64,000 nucleotides of DNA, taken from contig JAJEKV010000015.1 of the NCBI GenBank assembly GCA_021234155.1, positions 5,529,194 to 5,593,193 of the forward strand. The letters are read 5' to 3'. The notes beneath the pieces were generated by a model. That model was not told where the DNA came from. It saw only the letters and a list, made by a program, of their open reading frames with translations, and did no database searches. Numbering within the stretch: position 1 is the stretch's first letter; each line of letters opens with the position of its first letter. Shown piece after piece: positions 45,373-56,620 of this stretch. The position numbers were made by a program, and so were the translations under genes. The stretch is from Isoetes taiwanensis (lineage: Eukaryota; Streptophyta; Lycopodiopsida; Isoetales; Isoetaceae).

Positions 45373-46879
45373 CTAAATGAAATGCTTAGCTCCACAATTC
45401 CAAGTATCCAGATAAATAGCCAGGAGCACTTGCTGATTTGTCAATGTCACATGAAAAAGAGAAAGCAGCCAAGACCAAACAGGCTGGAGAAGATCACATA
45501 AAAAGAAACAATGCTCAATAGTCTCGTCCCTTTGCTTGCACAGTGGGCAGAATGCTGACACTCGAGGATCGAACCTGTGGACAAGCACATTCACACGAGG
45601 GCATCTGTGAAAAATTTGCCACCAAAGCACAGCCACCTTAGGATGAAGTAGTTTATCCCAAGCCCAAGTCCACATACGTCTCCAACTAGGAGGTGGGAAT
45701 TGAAGGGACCACTTACTGGATGGCGAAAGAATATCACCATTGACAAGCAGCCTATACATAGAGTTCACAAGCCTATGCTCGTGAACAGTCTGGTGGGAAA
45801 TCCACATGCAACCTTCCATAGCCTCTGGAGCAACCAACGGCAGAGTACTAGCAACCTTTTGCCAAATAGGTCTAACCCATCGAGACAATAAGAATTTGTT
45901 TGAAAGATTTGCCATGTCGCTAACTGGCCAGAATCATACGATGCCGCGACTGTCAAGATTCCTGCTAACTAACGCCATTGAGTTAATGGATGAACTGAGG
46001 CACAAAGTGGAAGATTATTTTCCACAGGTATCCACCAACAAGGAGCACTCAACTGATGACATGCAACAAGATCGATACGAAATAAGGTCAGTATTGTCTC
46101 CCAAGACTCCAGCAAGCCTTTCAAAAAGGGGAAGGCGTTGCAAGTGACTACTTCACCAACCGCACTCCAGGTGAGTCAACCATATCCTTAAGGATCCTCC
46201 AGATGAACTTAGAAATCAGAATCTTACTCTGCAAATGGAAGTCTGTCATACCCAAACCACCTGCAAATTTTAGCCTAGTGCATTTGGACCATGCCACCTT
46301 GACCACAGCATGCTCCTCATTCCCACCCCAAATAAAATTACAAACAATGGTAACAATCACCTGAAATTTTGACTGAGAAGCCAGAAGGGCAGAAGCCATA
46401 TAGATGTGGGAATTACTTAAAACATGCTTAGCAACAGTTATTCGCGCTGGCAGAGAGAGCTTAGCAGTATTCCACCAAAACAAATGCTTTCGCAGCCCTT
46501 CTATGATAATATCCCAAGCATCGGAGGTAGAAATATGAATGCCCACAGGAATACCAAGAAGTTTAGTAGCCTTCCTATGATGCACCTTCCAAGGAAAATC
46601 AGCCACACAAGGAGGTACAACACCATCAAGCGTCCAGAATGCGAAACACTTTGGCCAACCAACAAGAACTCCAAATGCTAAAGTGAAAGTATCAAGAAGA
46701 AGCTTTGCATTCTGAAGAATGTCTGCATCATCAACAAGAAAGAGAAACGTATGATTACAGATTTCCTGTGAACCATCCTCCATACTCAGACCCTGCATTA
46801 TCCCATCCTGCATGGCCTTAGCCGCCAAATGCATTTTGCGGCCATCATAAATTCCAATAAACTTGATTCCAGAAGGTTC

Positions 46880-46903
<24 letters not shown>
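45373..46903 (-). pseudogene. L1-type reverse transcriptase, C-terminal half with zf-RVT
   Basis: 46903-46148 encodes the RT from just before the catalytic box, read as TFLFLVDDADIL (canonical FADD, here VDDA). It goes on with ATKLLGIPVG, LFWWNTAKLSLPARI, CNFIWGGNEEH, KVAWSKCTRLKFAGGLGMTD and KFIWRILKD, standard for plant L1 elements. After frameshifts, 45915-45373 gives the zinc-binding domain WTWAWDKLLHPKVAVLWWQI and CPLCKQRDETIEHCFFLC. The first Asp pair of the catalytic box is altered and frames are broken, so it is dead. The N-terminal endonuclease and fingers are missing. Confidence 0.8.
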
Positions 46904-47362
<459 letters not shown>

Positions 47363-47385
<23 letters not shown>

Positions 47386-47857
47386 TACGTATACAAAACA
47401 ATAATCATTCAAGATGTCGTATGTCACTTCAAGGACTCAAACCCATGATCAACTTAATGCACACTCTAGACTTTAACAACCATACTATCATTGTACGTAT
47501 TACAATTATTTAGTATAGTACATGATAGCTAAGTGGCAAAAACATGCACACTAGCTAAATGGCGAAGATGCATTGACGTTAGGTGATGAGCATGCACACT
47601 AGCCGAGTGGCGAACATTGACAAGCATGCACACTAACCGAGTGGCGAACATGCATTGGTGCTAGGTGATGAACATGCACAAGGCTAGCGGTATGATATAT
47701 TGGGAAAATTCGGGTATTGTGAAAACCATTCCGATTCAATGCCAGTCATTGGCTAAGGCACTTGAACCTATTCCTATACTCTTGTAACTTCATATATATC
47801 AATAAAGATTCCATTTCTTCTTCCGATTCAGTATTGTTTTTTGCTTCGGACTTGACA
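47363..47857 (+). repeat. 5' LTR of the Ty3-type element
   Basis: 495 bp. It contains three to four degenerate copies of a unit with GCATGCACACTAGCCGAGTG (47545-47690); the 3' LTR has fewer, which explains its shorter length. Confidence 0.8.
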
Positions 47858-48147
47858 GTTTGAACCGGAATCCTTTTTAGGGAATCTTGCCGAGTTTTGT
47901 ATGGCTATTAATTAATCAGCAAGAACATGTGCGTATTCTTTCGGATCTCGAGTGCTTACAAACCAAATTTGTGGTATTTGAGCAGGAGAACATGAGAATC
48001 AGATATTGCTCATGGAGAATCAGAGAGTGCTTGTAGAGTTACAATAGGTGAGGGCTGAGAAGGTGCCACAACATGAGGAATTATCTCAGCGTATCTAAGA
48101 ATTGGAGATAACTCTTTAACCCGGACATTAATAAGTTTGATGCGCTC

Positions 48148-48210
48148 CTTATGGGCCCCATAGGCCGATTGGCCTCAGTGGATGATAAAAAATCATTTTC
48201 ATTCTCATTC
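48148..48210 (+). mobile_element. Minimal LINE 3' tail insertion
   Basis: Only the last ~60 bases of the LINE are present: CCCCATAGGCCGATTGGCCT hairpin block, GGATGATAAAAAA, and a (CATTCT)n-like tail. It sits inside the Ty3-type element between the LTR and gag. It is an extreme 5' truncation. Confidence 0.7.
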
Positions 48211-48244
48211 TCTTCAAGACAATAGTCCTCGGGAGCTCAGAATG

Positions 48245-49014
48245 TGCAAAGGAATCCAAGATTATCCTCCCAGGAAAGTTTGATGGTACTCGCTCTCCTA
48301 GCTTTGAGGTTTTCTAAACCAGGTATGCCTAGTGATTCAAATGCATCCTACACGAGATCCAATAGATGCATCGCATGTTATATTAGTTGGTATATTATTA
48401 ACGAATTTTGCACTAGCTTGGTTCACACCATTGTTAGAGAAGAATTCGCCTTTTCTAGAGGACTTTGATAGCTTTATGAAGGAGTTCCAGGCTTCTTTTG
48501 GTGACACGGATAGTGTCAGGACAACCATCAATAAAATTCGAAAGTTACGACAAGATGATCATCCTGCTGCTTCTTATGCTGCAGATTTTTGTCTTCTTGC
48601 TTGTGAGATTCCTTGGAATGAGGAGGCTTTGATAAATCAGTTCCAACATGGGATTCTTAATGATGTCAAGGACCTTCTATTGACTTTTCTTGAAGATCCA
48701 AAATCCCTTGCAGAGACAATTAGTCGAGTAGTCCGGCATGATAATTGGTTATTTGAGCGGCATTCTGAACACTCTTAGTCTTTATAACCTATATTGCAGC
48801 AAATGTAACCTCAGTAATGGCTGCATCATCTTCAGCCCCTGCACCAGTATCTAGCACGGCTCATGTAGATGGCCCCACTACAATGGAGTTTAGGGCAGCA
48901 CAACGTCTAGGACCTTTGACACAAGAAGAGAAGCAAAGGCGTGGAGCAAATCGATTATGTCTATATTGCGGCGGAGGCCCAGGCCACGTAGCAGTGAATT
49001 GTCACCACATGTAA
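48245..49014 (+). pseudogene. Ty3-type gag with zinc knuckle
   Basis: Gag forms the particle that packages element RNA. The capsid-like part reads PGKFDGTRSPSFEVF, then after a frameshift FLNQVCLVIQMHP and PIDASHVILVGILLTNFALA-WF, then KIRKLRQDDHPAASYAADF, EEALINQFQHGILNDVKDLL and SRVVRHDNWLFERH, ending at 48776. The nucleocapsid part (48817-49014) has CLYCGGGPGHVAVNC, a CCHC knuckle with one extra Gly between the first Cys pair and Gly-His. Two frames are involved. Confidence 0.75.
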
Positions 49015-49561
49015 AGACGCCAAGTAAACCAAATATATACTAGCGGTAAACTTGATTCTAGTTCTCTAGTTAGATCTACCAGCTCTAGCAGACCCAGCAG
49101 CCCAGCTTGGTTCAATAGATTCGATGTTTTGAGTCAAATTGAAGAGGCATTAAGCGAGTAAGTCCAGCCAAAGTTGAAGCCATTTGGTTGGATGATCTAG
49201 AATATGTCAAGTATATTCCCAATAATGGTTCCATTGCATCGAATCCCCAGGGATGCAGCTAATGTAAGGCACATATGGCGTGTACATGCATAGCAAATGT
49301 CAGGATCATATGGCGTGTGCATGCATAGGGTTAAGATAGATAGATAGAATTTTAACGTAGAGAAATTGACACATACAAAATTTTTCTTAAAAACGTTCCC
49401 TCATATTTCATATACCCTCATATTTCATATACGTCTACCATATTTCTTATATAAGTTATATGGAATTCAAGCAAAAAAATCCTTAACCCATACTTATACG
49501 GTATGATTTAACCAAAAAAAACCCCTCCCTTACACTCACATGTTTTCTATGTTTTTTCTAA

Positions 49562-49955
49562 GTGCATCCCTCGGGATCGAATCGAGTTAGCAAGGCATTT
49601 CCAGCACAGATTGAGCTTAGTACAACTAGTTGTCATCAAGTTCTTGCCTTTGCTTTCTTGGATTTAGGAGCTCACTCTTGTTTCATGGAATCGAGAATTT
49701 GCTTTGACATATCACGTCTCCTTGGAGGAGCTTTTTTGTCCATTTTCCATAGCCGTCATCGACGGCCATCCTATTGCATTGGGAGATGTAGCTCAAGAGT
49801 CTGAGCCAGTTCATGTGGTTCTCTGGGATTTGGCATGTGTGATTTCCTTAAATATGATTAGGAACCCTGAGCATCTAATTGTTCTTGGCTTGCCTTGGTT
49901 TGAATTGCATATTCCGGATATTGATTGGAGAAAGCGAGCAATTAAGGTATTTTAA
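49562..49955 (+). pseudogene. Ty3-type aspartic protease
   Basis: The active-site loop reads LDLGAHSCFM where the family has L-D-(S/T)-G-A, so the catalytic neighbour is substituted. After a frameshift the C-terminal half follows: PFSIAVIDGHPIALGDVAQE, HLIVLGLPWFELHIPDIDW, the usual end of this protease before the RT. Inactive. Confidence 0.7.
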
Positions 49956-50299
49956 AAGGATAGTGTACCCAAGTCCCTCGATCCTACAAGGCGAGATTCT
50001 GGATTCTACCAAATTGCCACCATTTCCCTACGGAGATTATACAAGGAAGGATGAAAAGAGAAGATATTTCTCTTTGCAGTGTTAGTAACTCCATCTTCGA
50101 GCCCACTAAAATCCGAGGCCTGACTTTTGGTAAAATACCAGGAGTTTGAATATGTTTTTCACAAGGTGATGGCCAGTACACTTCCAGAGCACTGACCTTA
50201 TGATTGTCCTATTGATTTGCAATCGGGGAAAGAACCACCGTGCAGACCAATTTGAAATTTGTCGCTATTCAAACTCGAGGTTCTCCAAAGATATTCAAT

Positions 50300-50605
50300 G
50301 AGAATTTGGTACGTAGATTCATTCGACATTCTAGATCCCCTTGCTGGTGCACCCATTTTCTTTGTTAAGAAGAAGGACGGTTCTCTTCATCTGGTTGTGG
50401 ATTATCGAAGGTTGAACAAGGTCACCATCTGAAACAGATATGCTTTGCCAGAATTTGGTAAGTAGATTCATTCGACATTCTAGATCCCCTTGCTACTGCA
50501 CCCATCTTCTTTGTTAAAAAGAAGGATGGCTTTCTTCGTCTGGTTGTGAATTATCGAAGGTTGAACAAGTTTACCATCTGAACCAGATATGCTTTGCCAT
50601 TGATC
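50300..50605 (+). pseudogene. Ty3-type RT fragment, tandemly duplicated
   Basis: [20 protein letters not shown] (about 50365) is the start of the RT palm. The segment 50307-50451 is repeated at 50452-50600 (FVKKKDGFLRLVVNYRRLNK). Only this ~50-codon piece of RT survives, ahead of a large deletion to the 3' LTR. Confidence 0.75.
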
Positions 50606-50898
50606 TTAAGTCTTTTGGAGCGTCTACATGGAGCCAAATACTTCACAAAACTATATCTTCAGGGTGCATGTAATCTTATTCTGATTCATCCAGGGGATGA
50701 GTGGACTCTAAGCTCATGCGCAACAAGTTATATTACCTTATGGATTAGTTGGGATACACACCTGGTGATCAGACTTGGGAACCTGCTAAGAATCTTGCTA
50801 ATGCCCCAGCTCTTATAGTATATTGTTATTGACAGAATCCTGACAAATCAGGTTCCTGCATTATGACTCATGGAATTCGTCATCGAAGAGGGAGATAG

Positions 50899-51324
50899 TG
50901 TCATGAGTAGACGTACATATATGTTATATACAAAATAACATAATCGTTAAAAATGTCATATATCACTTCAAAGACTTAAACCCATGATCACGTTAATGCA
51001 CACTCTAGACTTTAACAACCATGCTACCATTGTACATATGATGTCCATCATGATAGCAAGTAATAAATATGTGTTGATGTTGACGCGAGGTGGTGAGCAT
51101 GCACACTAGCCGAGTGGCAAACATGCATTAATGTTTGGTGAGCATCCACAAGACTAGGAGTACTATATATTGGGAAGTTTCGATATTGCAAAAACCATTA
51201 CGGTTCAACGCCAGTCTTCAGCTAAAGCATGTGAACCTATTCCTGTACTCTTGCACTTCATATATATAAAAAAGATTCCATTTCTTCTTCTGATTCAGTA
51301 TTGTTTTTTGCTTCAGTCTTGACA
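50899..51324 (+). repeat. 3' LTR of the Ty3-type element
   Basis: 426 bp, clearly diverged from the 5' LTR by many substitutions and by fewer internal repeats. The insertion is therefore not recent. Confidence 0.8.
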
Positions 51325-51329
51325 GATGT

Positions 51330-51659
51330 TACTCAAGATGTTATCTACAACTCACTACTTCTATGGTCAAACATGATATTGAAACCTTTGAGGTGCAATT
51401 TAATCATAAGATAGGTCTCAAAACCAAGTTTTAGTATCTCGCCATAGTACCTGTTTGTATGGAATGCATTTGTAGCAAATTATAAAGTCATAAGCACACA
51501 ATATTCCAATTGAGTCAAGCTTCAAATGTGCATGGCAAAAATTATTATACATACAAGAAATTTATTGCGGTGGCCATGACCCCTGCAAACATTTCTCTTT
51601 ACTAACTCTGGAAGTTTCTATGAAGTCTAGGATGATATGGGAGTGGAAGGTCGTGTAAC
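51330..51659. other. Short spacer, nothing recognised
   Basis: AT-rich DNA between the Ty3-type element and the LINE. No gene or repeat seen. Confidence 0.4.
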
Positions 51660-53470
51660 TAACACATTGCTTACCCACCGACATGTTCAACAAAGCATTA
51701 CAGGAAGGTTTCCCCCTGCAATGGACCACTAGCAGGGTTGTCCCAATCTACAAGGCAAGAGACCCGCACTGCCAGACCAATTACTGGACCATCATGATCA
51801 GCTCAGTGTTTGCAAAGCTCCTCGTCGGGATCCTCGAGCGGTAGTTGACAGGATGGGCAAGGGCAGCAGAAGTACGGGCACTCAAGCAGGCAGGATTCAT
51901 GCCGAGACACTCAACCATAGGTCATATCTTCACGCTGCAGACTCTGGTTGAGAACAACAGGAATCATCGGCAAGATCTATATTGCTGCTTCGTAGACTTC
52001 GCCAAGGCTTTTGACACTGTGCCACGGGAAAAGCTGTGGGCAAGATTGTAGCGTTTAGACATCCCAGTCGAACTACAAAACGCGGTGTATAGGTTATATG
52101 AGACATGCACAGGCCGACTGCAACCGGCGGGCCAACCATTCGAGAGCAGTATCGGGGTCCGCCAGGGATGCCCTCTCTCTCCCACACTATTTGACCTGTA
52201 TATTGATCAGCTAAAGAGATGGCTCGCTGATAATGGAGGCATTGGGGCTCAACTGCTATACCAGATCACCAAGTAGTTGATCTATGCTGATGATGTGGAC
52301 CTCCTAGCACACACTCAGGCAGACATGCAACGCCATCTCGATGCACTTGACACATCTTGTTGGGTGACTGACATGCGTGTCAACTTAGCCAAGACCAAGG
52401 TAGTTCTCGTATTGTCTGCACGCTAGCCAAGGACCCCAACCCTCACTTATCGTGGCCAAAATATTGAAGTGGTATTTGCTTACAAATATTTGGGGGTGGA
52501 GTTCCCGTCGGCCATGAACTGGAACAATTCCATCCGGATGCGAGCCACAGCAGGATGGAAGGCACTCTATGCAATGCAGAACAATAGCCACATGGCAAAG
52601 CTGTATGATTGGCCCCACCAGTCGCACCTATTCAAGGAGCTAGTAGAACCTGTGCTTTTGTATAGGGTCGAGGTATGGGGCCCGATGATTTCCCTCGCCA
52701 CTTGGAATGACTTGGAGCAGGTGCAGAAAGCTTTCTTGGCACGGGCCCTGGGGGTGAAGTCCACAGTCCCATACCAGATACTGTTCCAGAAAACAGGTTT
52801 CTTGTCTTTTCAAAGGGCGGCCCTTGATAGACACGTCATCTACTTCCAGAAGGTGGTAAGCATGGACGATACTCATCTCCCTAACCTCGCTTACACTGTG
52901 GCAATGAGGCCTCAACGCCTAACCGCCTGCTGGCAGGAAAAGAGAGCTCAGTGGCTAGCCAGATGGAATATGCAGGAGCACAGGTGCATTCGAGTGCAAA
53001 CGGAGGCAGATCGGCACAGTCTTAGACAGTACCTTGACACATGCTTCATTAGCAAGCCATAGGATGCCAGCACTATTGAACAGGTCAAGACAGCATATTA
53101 TCAATGCCACATAAATCCCATGTTGAGGCGGGGCCCGCAATGCTATCTGCGCACTCATCTACCCATGAAAAAGCGCAGAGCCATTGCCTCTATCTGCACA
53201 AGTGCACACCACCTCTGGATTGAGAGGATTGGGGAGCCGCATCGGGAGAGGCTTTGTCAATGCTACCAGGTTGGAGCTGTGGAAGACGAATGTCACACCC
53301 TTCAGAGTTGTCCGGTCTATGATGACATTCGGATACGCTATGCTGAGCTGGTCCTCCTAGCCAGCCCCGGCATGAGATGCTGAGCATGGACTCGGTACGG
53401 AGGTTGGGATCATACCTTCAAGAGATCATGGATCGCCGAGATCAACTCGGTCCTCGGGCACTTACCTGAT
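51660..53470 (+). pseudogene. LINE reverse transcriptase and C-terminal domain with five in-frame TAG stops
   Basis: One reading frame from 51662 to 53380 encodes the RT: MFNKALQEGFPLQWTTSRVV, DLYCCFVDFAKAFDTVPREK, GVRQGCPLSPTLFDLYIDQL, catalytic LIYADDVDLL (52277), MRVNLAKTKVVLVLS and AYKYLGVEFPS, then VLLYRVEVWGPMISLATWND and the zinc-binding tail RLCQCYQVGAVEDECHTLQS-C. Stops at 51842, 52049, 52274, 52424 and 53060 are all TAG. A one-base shift near 53376 precedes the true end (LGSYLQEIMD, TGA at 53467). The endonuclease is missing, so it is 5'-truncated near 51660. The usual hairpin and microsatellite tail are absent; a minisatellite follows instead. Confidence 0.85.
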
Positions 53471-53529
53471 ACGTGTGCATATTTCTTTCCCCCGTGATAT
53501 CATAACATATATATGTTCTTATGTTTGTC

Positions 53530-53945
53530 CTCTTGAATCCGGTCGTTGATCCGAGATCCTACGGCTCACGTGGCTTTGGGACGTATCCTACGGCCCAGAT
53601 GGCTTGGGAGTTTGTTTCCGATTATATGTAAGCGATCCTACGGTCCAGGTTGATCTGATCCTGATCGTCGGTCCGAGATCCTACGGCTCACGTTGCTTTG
53701 GAACACATCCTACGGTCCACATGGCTTTGGGAATTATATGTAATCGATCCTACGGTCTAGGTTGATCCGATCCTGATCGTCGATCCGAGATCTTACGGCT
53801 CATGTGGCTTGGCACATATCCTACGGTGCACATGACTTTGGAAATTATTATATGTAATAGATCCTATGGCTCATGTTGCTTTAATTATTGTCACGTGGTG
53901 AGATCTCGACCCTTGATCGGGTCCAAGATCCTACGGCCCAAGTTG
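53530..53945. repeat. Minisatellite, ~118-bp unit built on ATCCTACGGYYCA
   Basis: Roughly three and a half units (starting near 53540, 53662, 53780 and 53925). Each carries about three copies of ATCCTACGGYYCA, with TGGCTTTGG and GATCCTGATCGTC phrases between them. No coding sense. Confidence 0.75.
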
Positions 53946-53989
53946 AATGCTCATCCCTTAGGAAAAGGCTTTTAAAAGTTTTATGTTGT

Positions 53990-54060
53990 GTGGAGGATTC
54001 GAACCCTGGCCATTGACCCCCCAACCCCTCATTCTAACCACTAGACCAAGCATTAATTTC
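53990..54060 (-). mobile_element. tRNA-like SINE head
   Basis: The minus strand has an A box TGGTCTAGTGG (54048-54038, identical to the SINE at 29085) and a perfect B box GGTTCGAATCC (54005-53995). The T-stem does not pair fully and no acceptor stem forms, so it is not a tRNA gene. It is probably a SINE head whose body runs into the minisatellite. Confidence 0.6.
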
Positions 54061-54090
54061 ATAAATATTTTATGTTTCAAATATACTTAA

Positions 54091-54880
54091 GGAAGGAAGG
54101 AAGGAAGGAAGTTTATTTTAACGTCCACGGAGGCCAGAGGCCTATGAGACGGTACATGCAGAGAACAGGCAAAAAAGCCAAAAACCCCAACACCAAAAAC
54201 AAACAATGTAATCAGACAAGAGAACCCTACTAACGGGATGAAAAAACCCCACTTGGGAGGAAAAACCCTAGCAAAGTAGGCTCTCAAATACCATGCCCTG
54301 TTGAAGAGCAAGTCCGACGTTGACGAAATCTTTGCAGGATGTAAGCTCCTACCAAGGCTACCATAGGTGATGCAAGTAACTCGATGTAGCGGTGTGTCGA
54401 AAGCATCTAAGATCAGTGTACCATCGCTTTCGGACATGGGCATATCTTTGGCACCGCGGTTCTTGGAGGGCATGGTGCTCATCCTCTATCACGCCGCATC
54501 TCACAACACCGACATATCCTTTCCTCCCGGGATCCGGGTGCCCGCCATTCACCCCCCAATGACTGTTTCAATTCTGAGGTAATGGGAACCCGTCCTTATG
54601 GCAGCAATAGCTCTCCGTTTCTTCACTGAGATGTGTGCTTTCAAGTACCGATGGGGTCCATGCTCAAGGCCGGGATTAATCTGAGCGTGATAGTGCTCTG
54701 TCTTGGGCTTTGCAAGAGTAGAGGCATCCCACAGGGTGGCAGCATAGCCCGCATCCAATTGCCCATTCTGCGCATCAGAATCTGCCAGTGCCACCATCTG
54801 TTGGTAATCTATAGACCAACTCCTAAACCATCCCTTACAGTGCTCGTGCCATACCCTCTTCAGCCGCTGGGGGCCCTCCG
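54091..54880 (-). mobile_element. LINE 3' end with (TTCC)n tail
   Basis: On minus: RSWSIDYQQM, AATLWDASTLAKPKTEHYHA, HRYLKAHISVKKRRAIAAIR (54840-54560), then a zinc-binding tail in another frame (CGVIEDEHHALQ, near 54480). The shared 3' block lies at 54118-54152 with the hairpin AGGCC-TCT-GGCCT, and the tail is (TTCC)5 at 54091-54111. 5'-truncated near 54880, where the TTC/GAA array begins. Confidence 0.8.
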
Positions 54881-54920
54881 TTAAGGGTAATGTTCCCATT
54901 AAGATAAAATGACTATAACA

Positions 54921-55635
54921 TTCTAGATAGTTCAAGAAAGTTCTAGAATGTTCTGGAAGGCTCTAGAAAGTTCTAGAATCTTTTAGAAAGTTCTAGAACA
55001 TAAGAGAATCTAGGGGGTCTAAGAAAATTCTTCTAGAAAGTTCCAAATTGTTCTAATAAGTTCTAGAATGTTCTAAAATGTAGGGGAATCTACGGGAATG
55101 TAAGGAAATATAGGGAAATACTTCCAGAAAGTTCTAGAATATATTGAAAGTCTTAGAATGTTCCAGAAAGTCTTAGAATGTTCTAAAAAGTTCTAGAATG
55201 TAAAGGAATCCAGAAGAATCTAATAGATTCTAAGAAAATCTTATAAAATGTAAGAGAATCTAGGAAAATATTTACAAGCCTAAGAGAATTTCTTAAAATC
55301 TAGGGGATCTAAGGGAATCTTCATAAAATATAAGGGAATCTAAAAAAATGTTGATGAAATCTTAGAGTATCTAGGGAAATCTTTATAGAATCTCTTTGAA
55401 TCTCATATAATGTAAGGGAACCTAGGGCAATCTCATAAAGTCTAAAGGGATCTAAGGGTATCTAAGGGGATCTAGGGAGATCTTCATAGAATCTTAGAAA
55501 ATCTACGAAAATCTAATAGAATCTAGAGAGAATCTTATAAAATTTAGAGGAATCTCCACGAAACCTCCAAGAGAACCTTGGTAGAATCTTAGAAAATCCA
55601 TGAATTTAGAGTATTCTCAAAAGATTCTTTTAGAA
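54921..55635. repeat. 10-bp-period satellite of TTC/GAA blocks (heat-shock-element-like)
   Basis: From 54921 units of ten bases follow each other, for example TTCTAGAATG and TTCTAGAAAG, giving alternating TTC and GAA every five bases. This is the nGAAn/nTTCn arrangement bound by heat-shock factors. The first ~100 bases and 55131-55200 are cleanest. Further right the unit drifts to TAAGGGAATC and ATCTAGGGGA, keeping the ten-base phase in parts. No coding sense. Confidence 0.8.
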
Positions 55636-55639
55636 TGTA

Positions 55640-55905
55640 GGGCACGACAAGAACTTGCAGCATAGGAACATGCTAAAACTCGGACATGCACCGTAGGACG
55701 CATTAAATTTCTTTTATATTTGTATTTGTATTTATACATTTTGACAGCAAACCTATTCTTGTCACAGTTTTTCCCCCAAACAACCCTTCGGGGCTGGGGG
55801 GGGGGGGTAACTTGGGACAATAATATGCTTGCTGCGCCTCATGTTTGGGTCCCATATGCGAATTGGTCTTTATGGACGATAAAAACTCTATTCTATTCTC
55901 ATAGC
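55640..55905 (+). mobile_element. LINE 3' end with (TTCTA)n tail
   Basis: Contains the T-rich spacer (TTTTTCCCCC, a G run at 55797-55807, CTTGCTGCGC) seen in sibling copies, and the 3' block GTTTGGGTCCCATATG ... ATGGACGATAAAAA (55845-55888). The tail TCTATTCTATTCTC follows. The hairpin is degraded in this copy. Confidence 0.75.
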
Positions 55906-56110
55906 AATCGATGATGAAACTCGCCCGTCTGAGGTACTCCATGTCGAGAATAAAATCGTACCATCCTATATTCATCACTTCTGCTCCCATGCTGCCTTGG
56001 ACTGTAATGGTCCTGATGCTTTTCTCTTGAATCCCCCTTGTTTCTATGTTGAAGTTTATAGATTGTCCTCCTCCAAGCTTAAGGCTTTGTCCTTTACTTC
56101 AGCTACTATC
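55895..56110 (-). mobile_element. Ty3-type protease fragment
   Basis: The minus strand reads QGSMGAEVMNIGWYDFILDM, EYLRRASFIIDC, the end of a Ty3 protease (normally D-V-I-L-G-M-D-W-L), preceded by LSLGGGQSINFNIE. The Gly of ILGM is replaced by Asp. Isolated, flanked by LINE tails. Confidence 0.6.
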
Positions 56111-56159
56111 GTGGGTTTATGGCACACACAAACTTCTTAAATTCCTTTGAATATTTTTA

Positions 56160-56217
56160 ATTATGTCGCATGACTCTGTGTGGTCTCCGTGGATATTAAA
56201 ATAATATCTATCTATTG
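56160..56217 (+). mobile_element. Very short LINE tail
   Basis: GTGGTCTCCGTGGATATTAAAA followed by a short TATC repeat. It matches the last ~25 bases of the LINE 3' block plus tail. Confidence 0.5.
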
Positions 56218-56434
56218 ATATCCAGCACATACAATCCTAACTTGATAAACTTTGTACTATGTATAGTTCAAGATTGCCGAGAATACCACTATGTATGTAG
56301 TCCCATCCCATGGCCCTTTGTTGTCTATCTATCTATATATTTGATATCTGACAACATACAATCAAATAGAGCAATAATCATGTGGTATGTGGAACTCATA
56401 CACTGGAGCACTAAGACCATATGTCATAGTAATT

Positions 56435-56620
56435 AGAATTGAATTGAATTGAATGGATTTTTATCGTCCAAAAAGACTGATAGGCCTATGGGACCCAAAC
56501 AACAAGCATAATAAATGCATTACTATATAGAATTAAAAGCCCTTGCCTCAACGGGTTTTCAAGGGAAATACCTTAGCAGTCATAAGCATGCTGAGAAACT
56601 GTGAAGCAACAAGTAGTTCA
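56435..56620 (-). mobile_element. LINE 3' end with (TTCAA)n tail
   Basis: On minus: spacer with CTTGCTTCAC and AAAACCCGTTGAGG, the 3' block GGGTCCCATAGGCCTATCAG ... TTGGACGATAAAAA, then the tail (TTCAA)4 at 56435-56455. 5'-truncated. Confidence 0.75.

Noticed and set aside
47430-47500. tRNA-like boxes (minus) inside both LTRs of the Ty3-type element
   Set aside because: GGGTTTGAGTCC resembles a B box, but the A box is poor and the cloverleaf does not form. It is probably a chance match within the LTR.
51842-53062. TAG read as an amino acid (alternative code)
   Set aside because: The only evidence is one decayed retrotransposon copy. Intact genes nearby do not use TAG internally, and methylation-driven decay explains the pattern.
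53990-54060. A tRNA gene on minus
   Set aside because: The A and B boxes are perfect, but the T-stem and acceptor stem do not pair, so I call it a SINE head.
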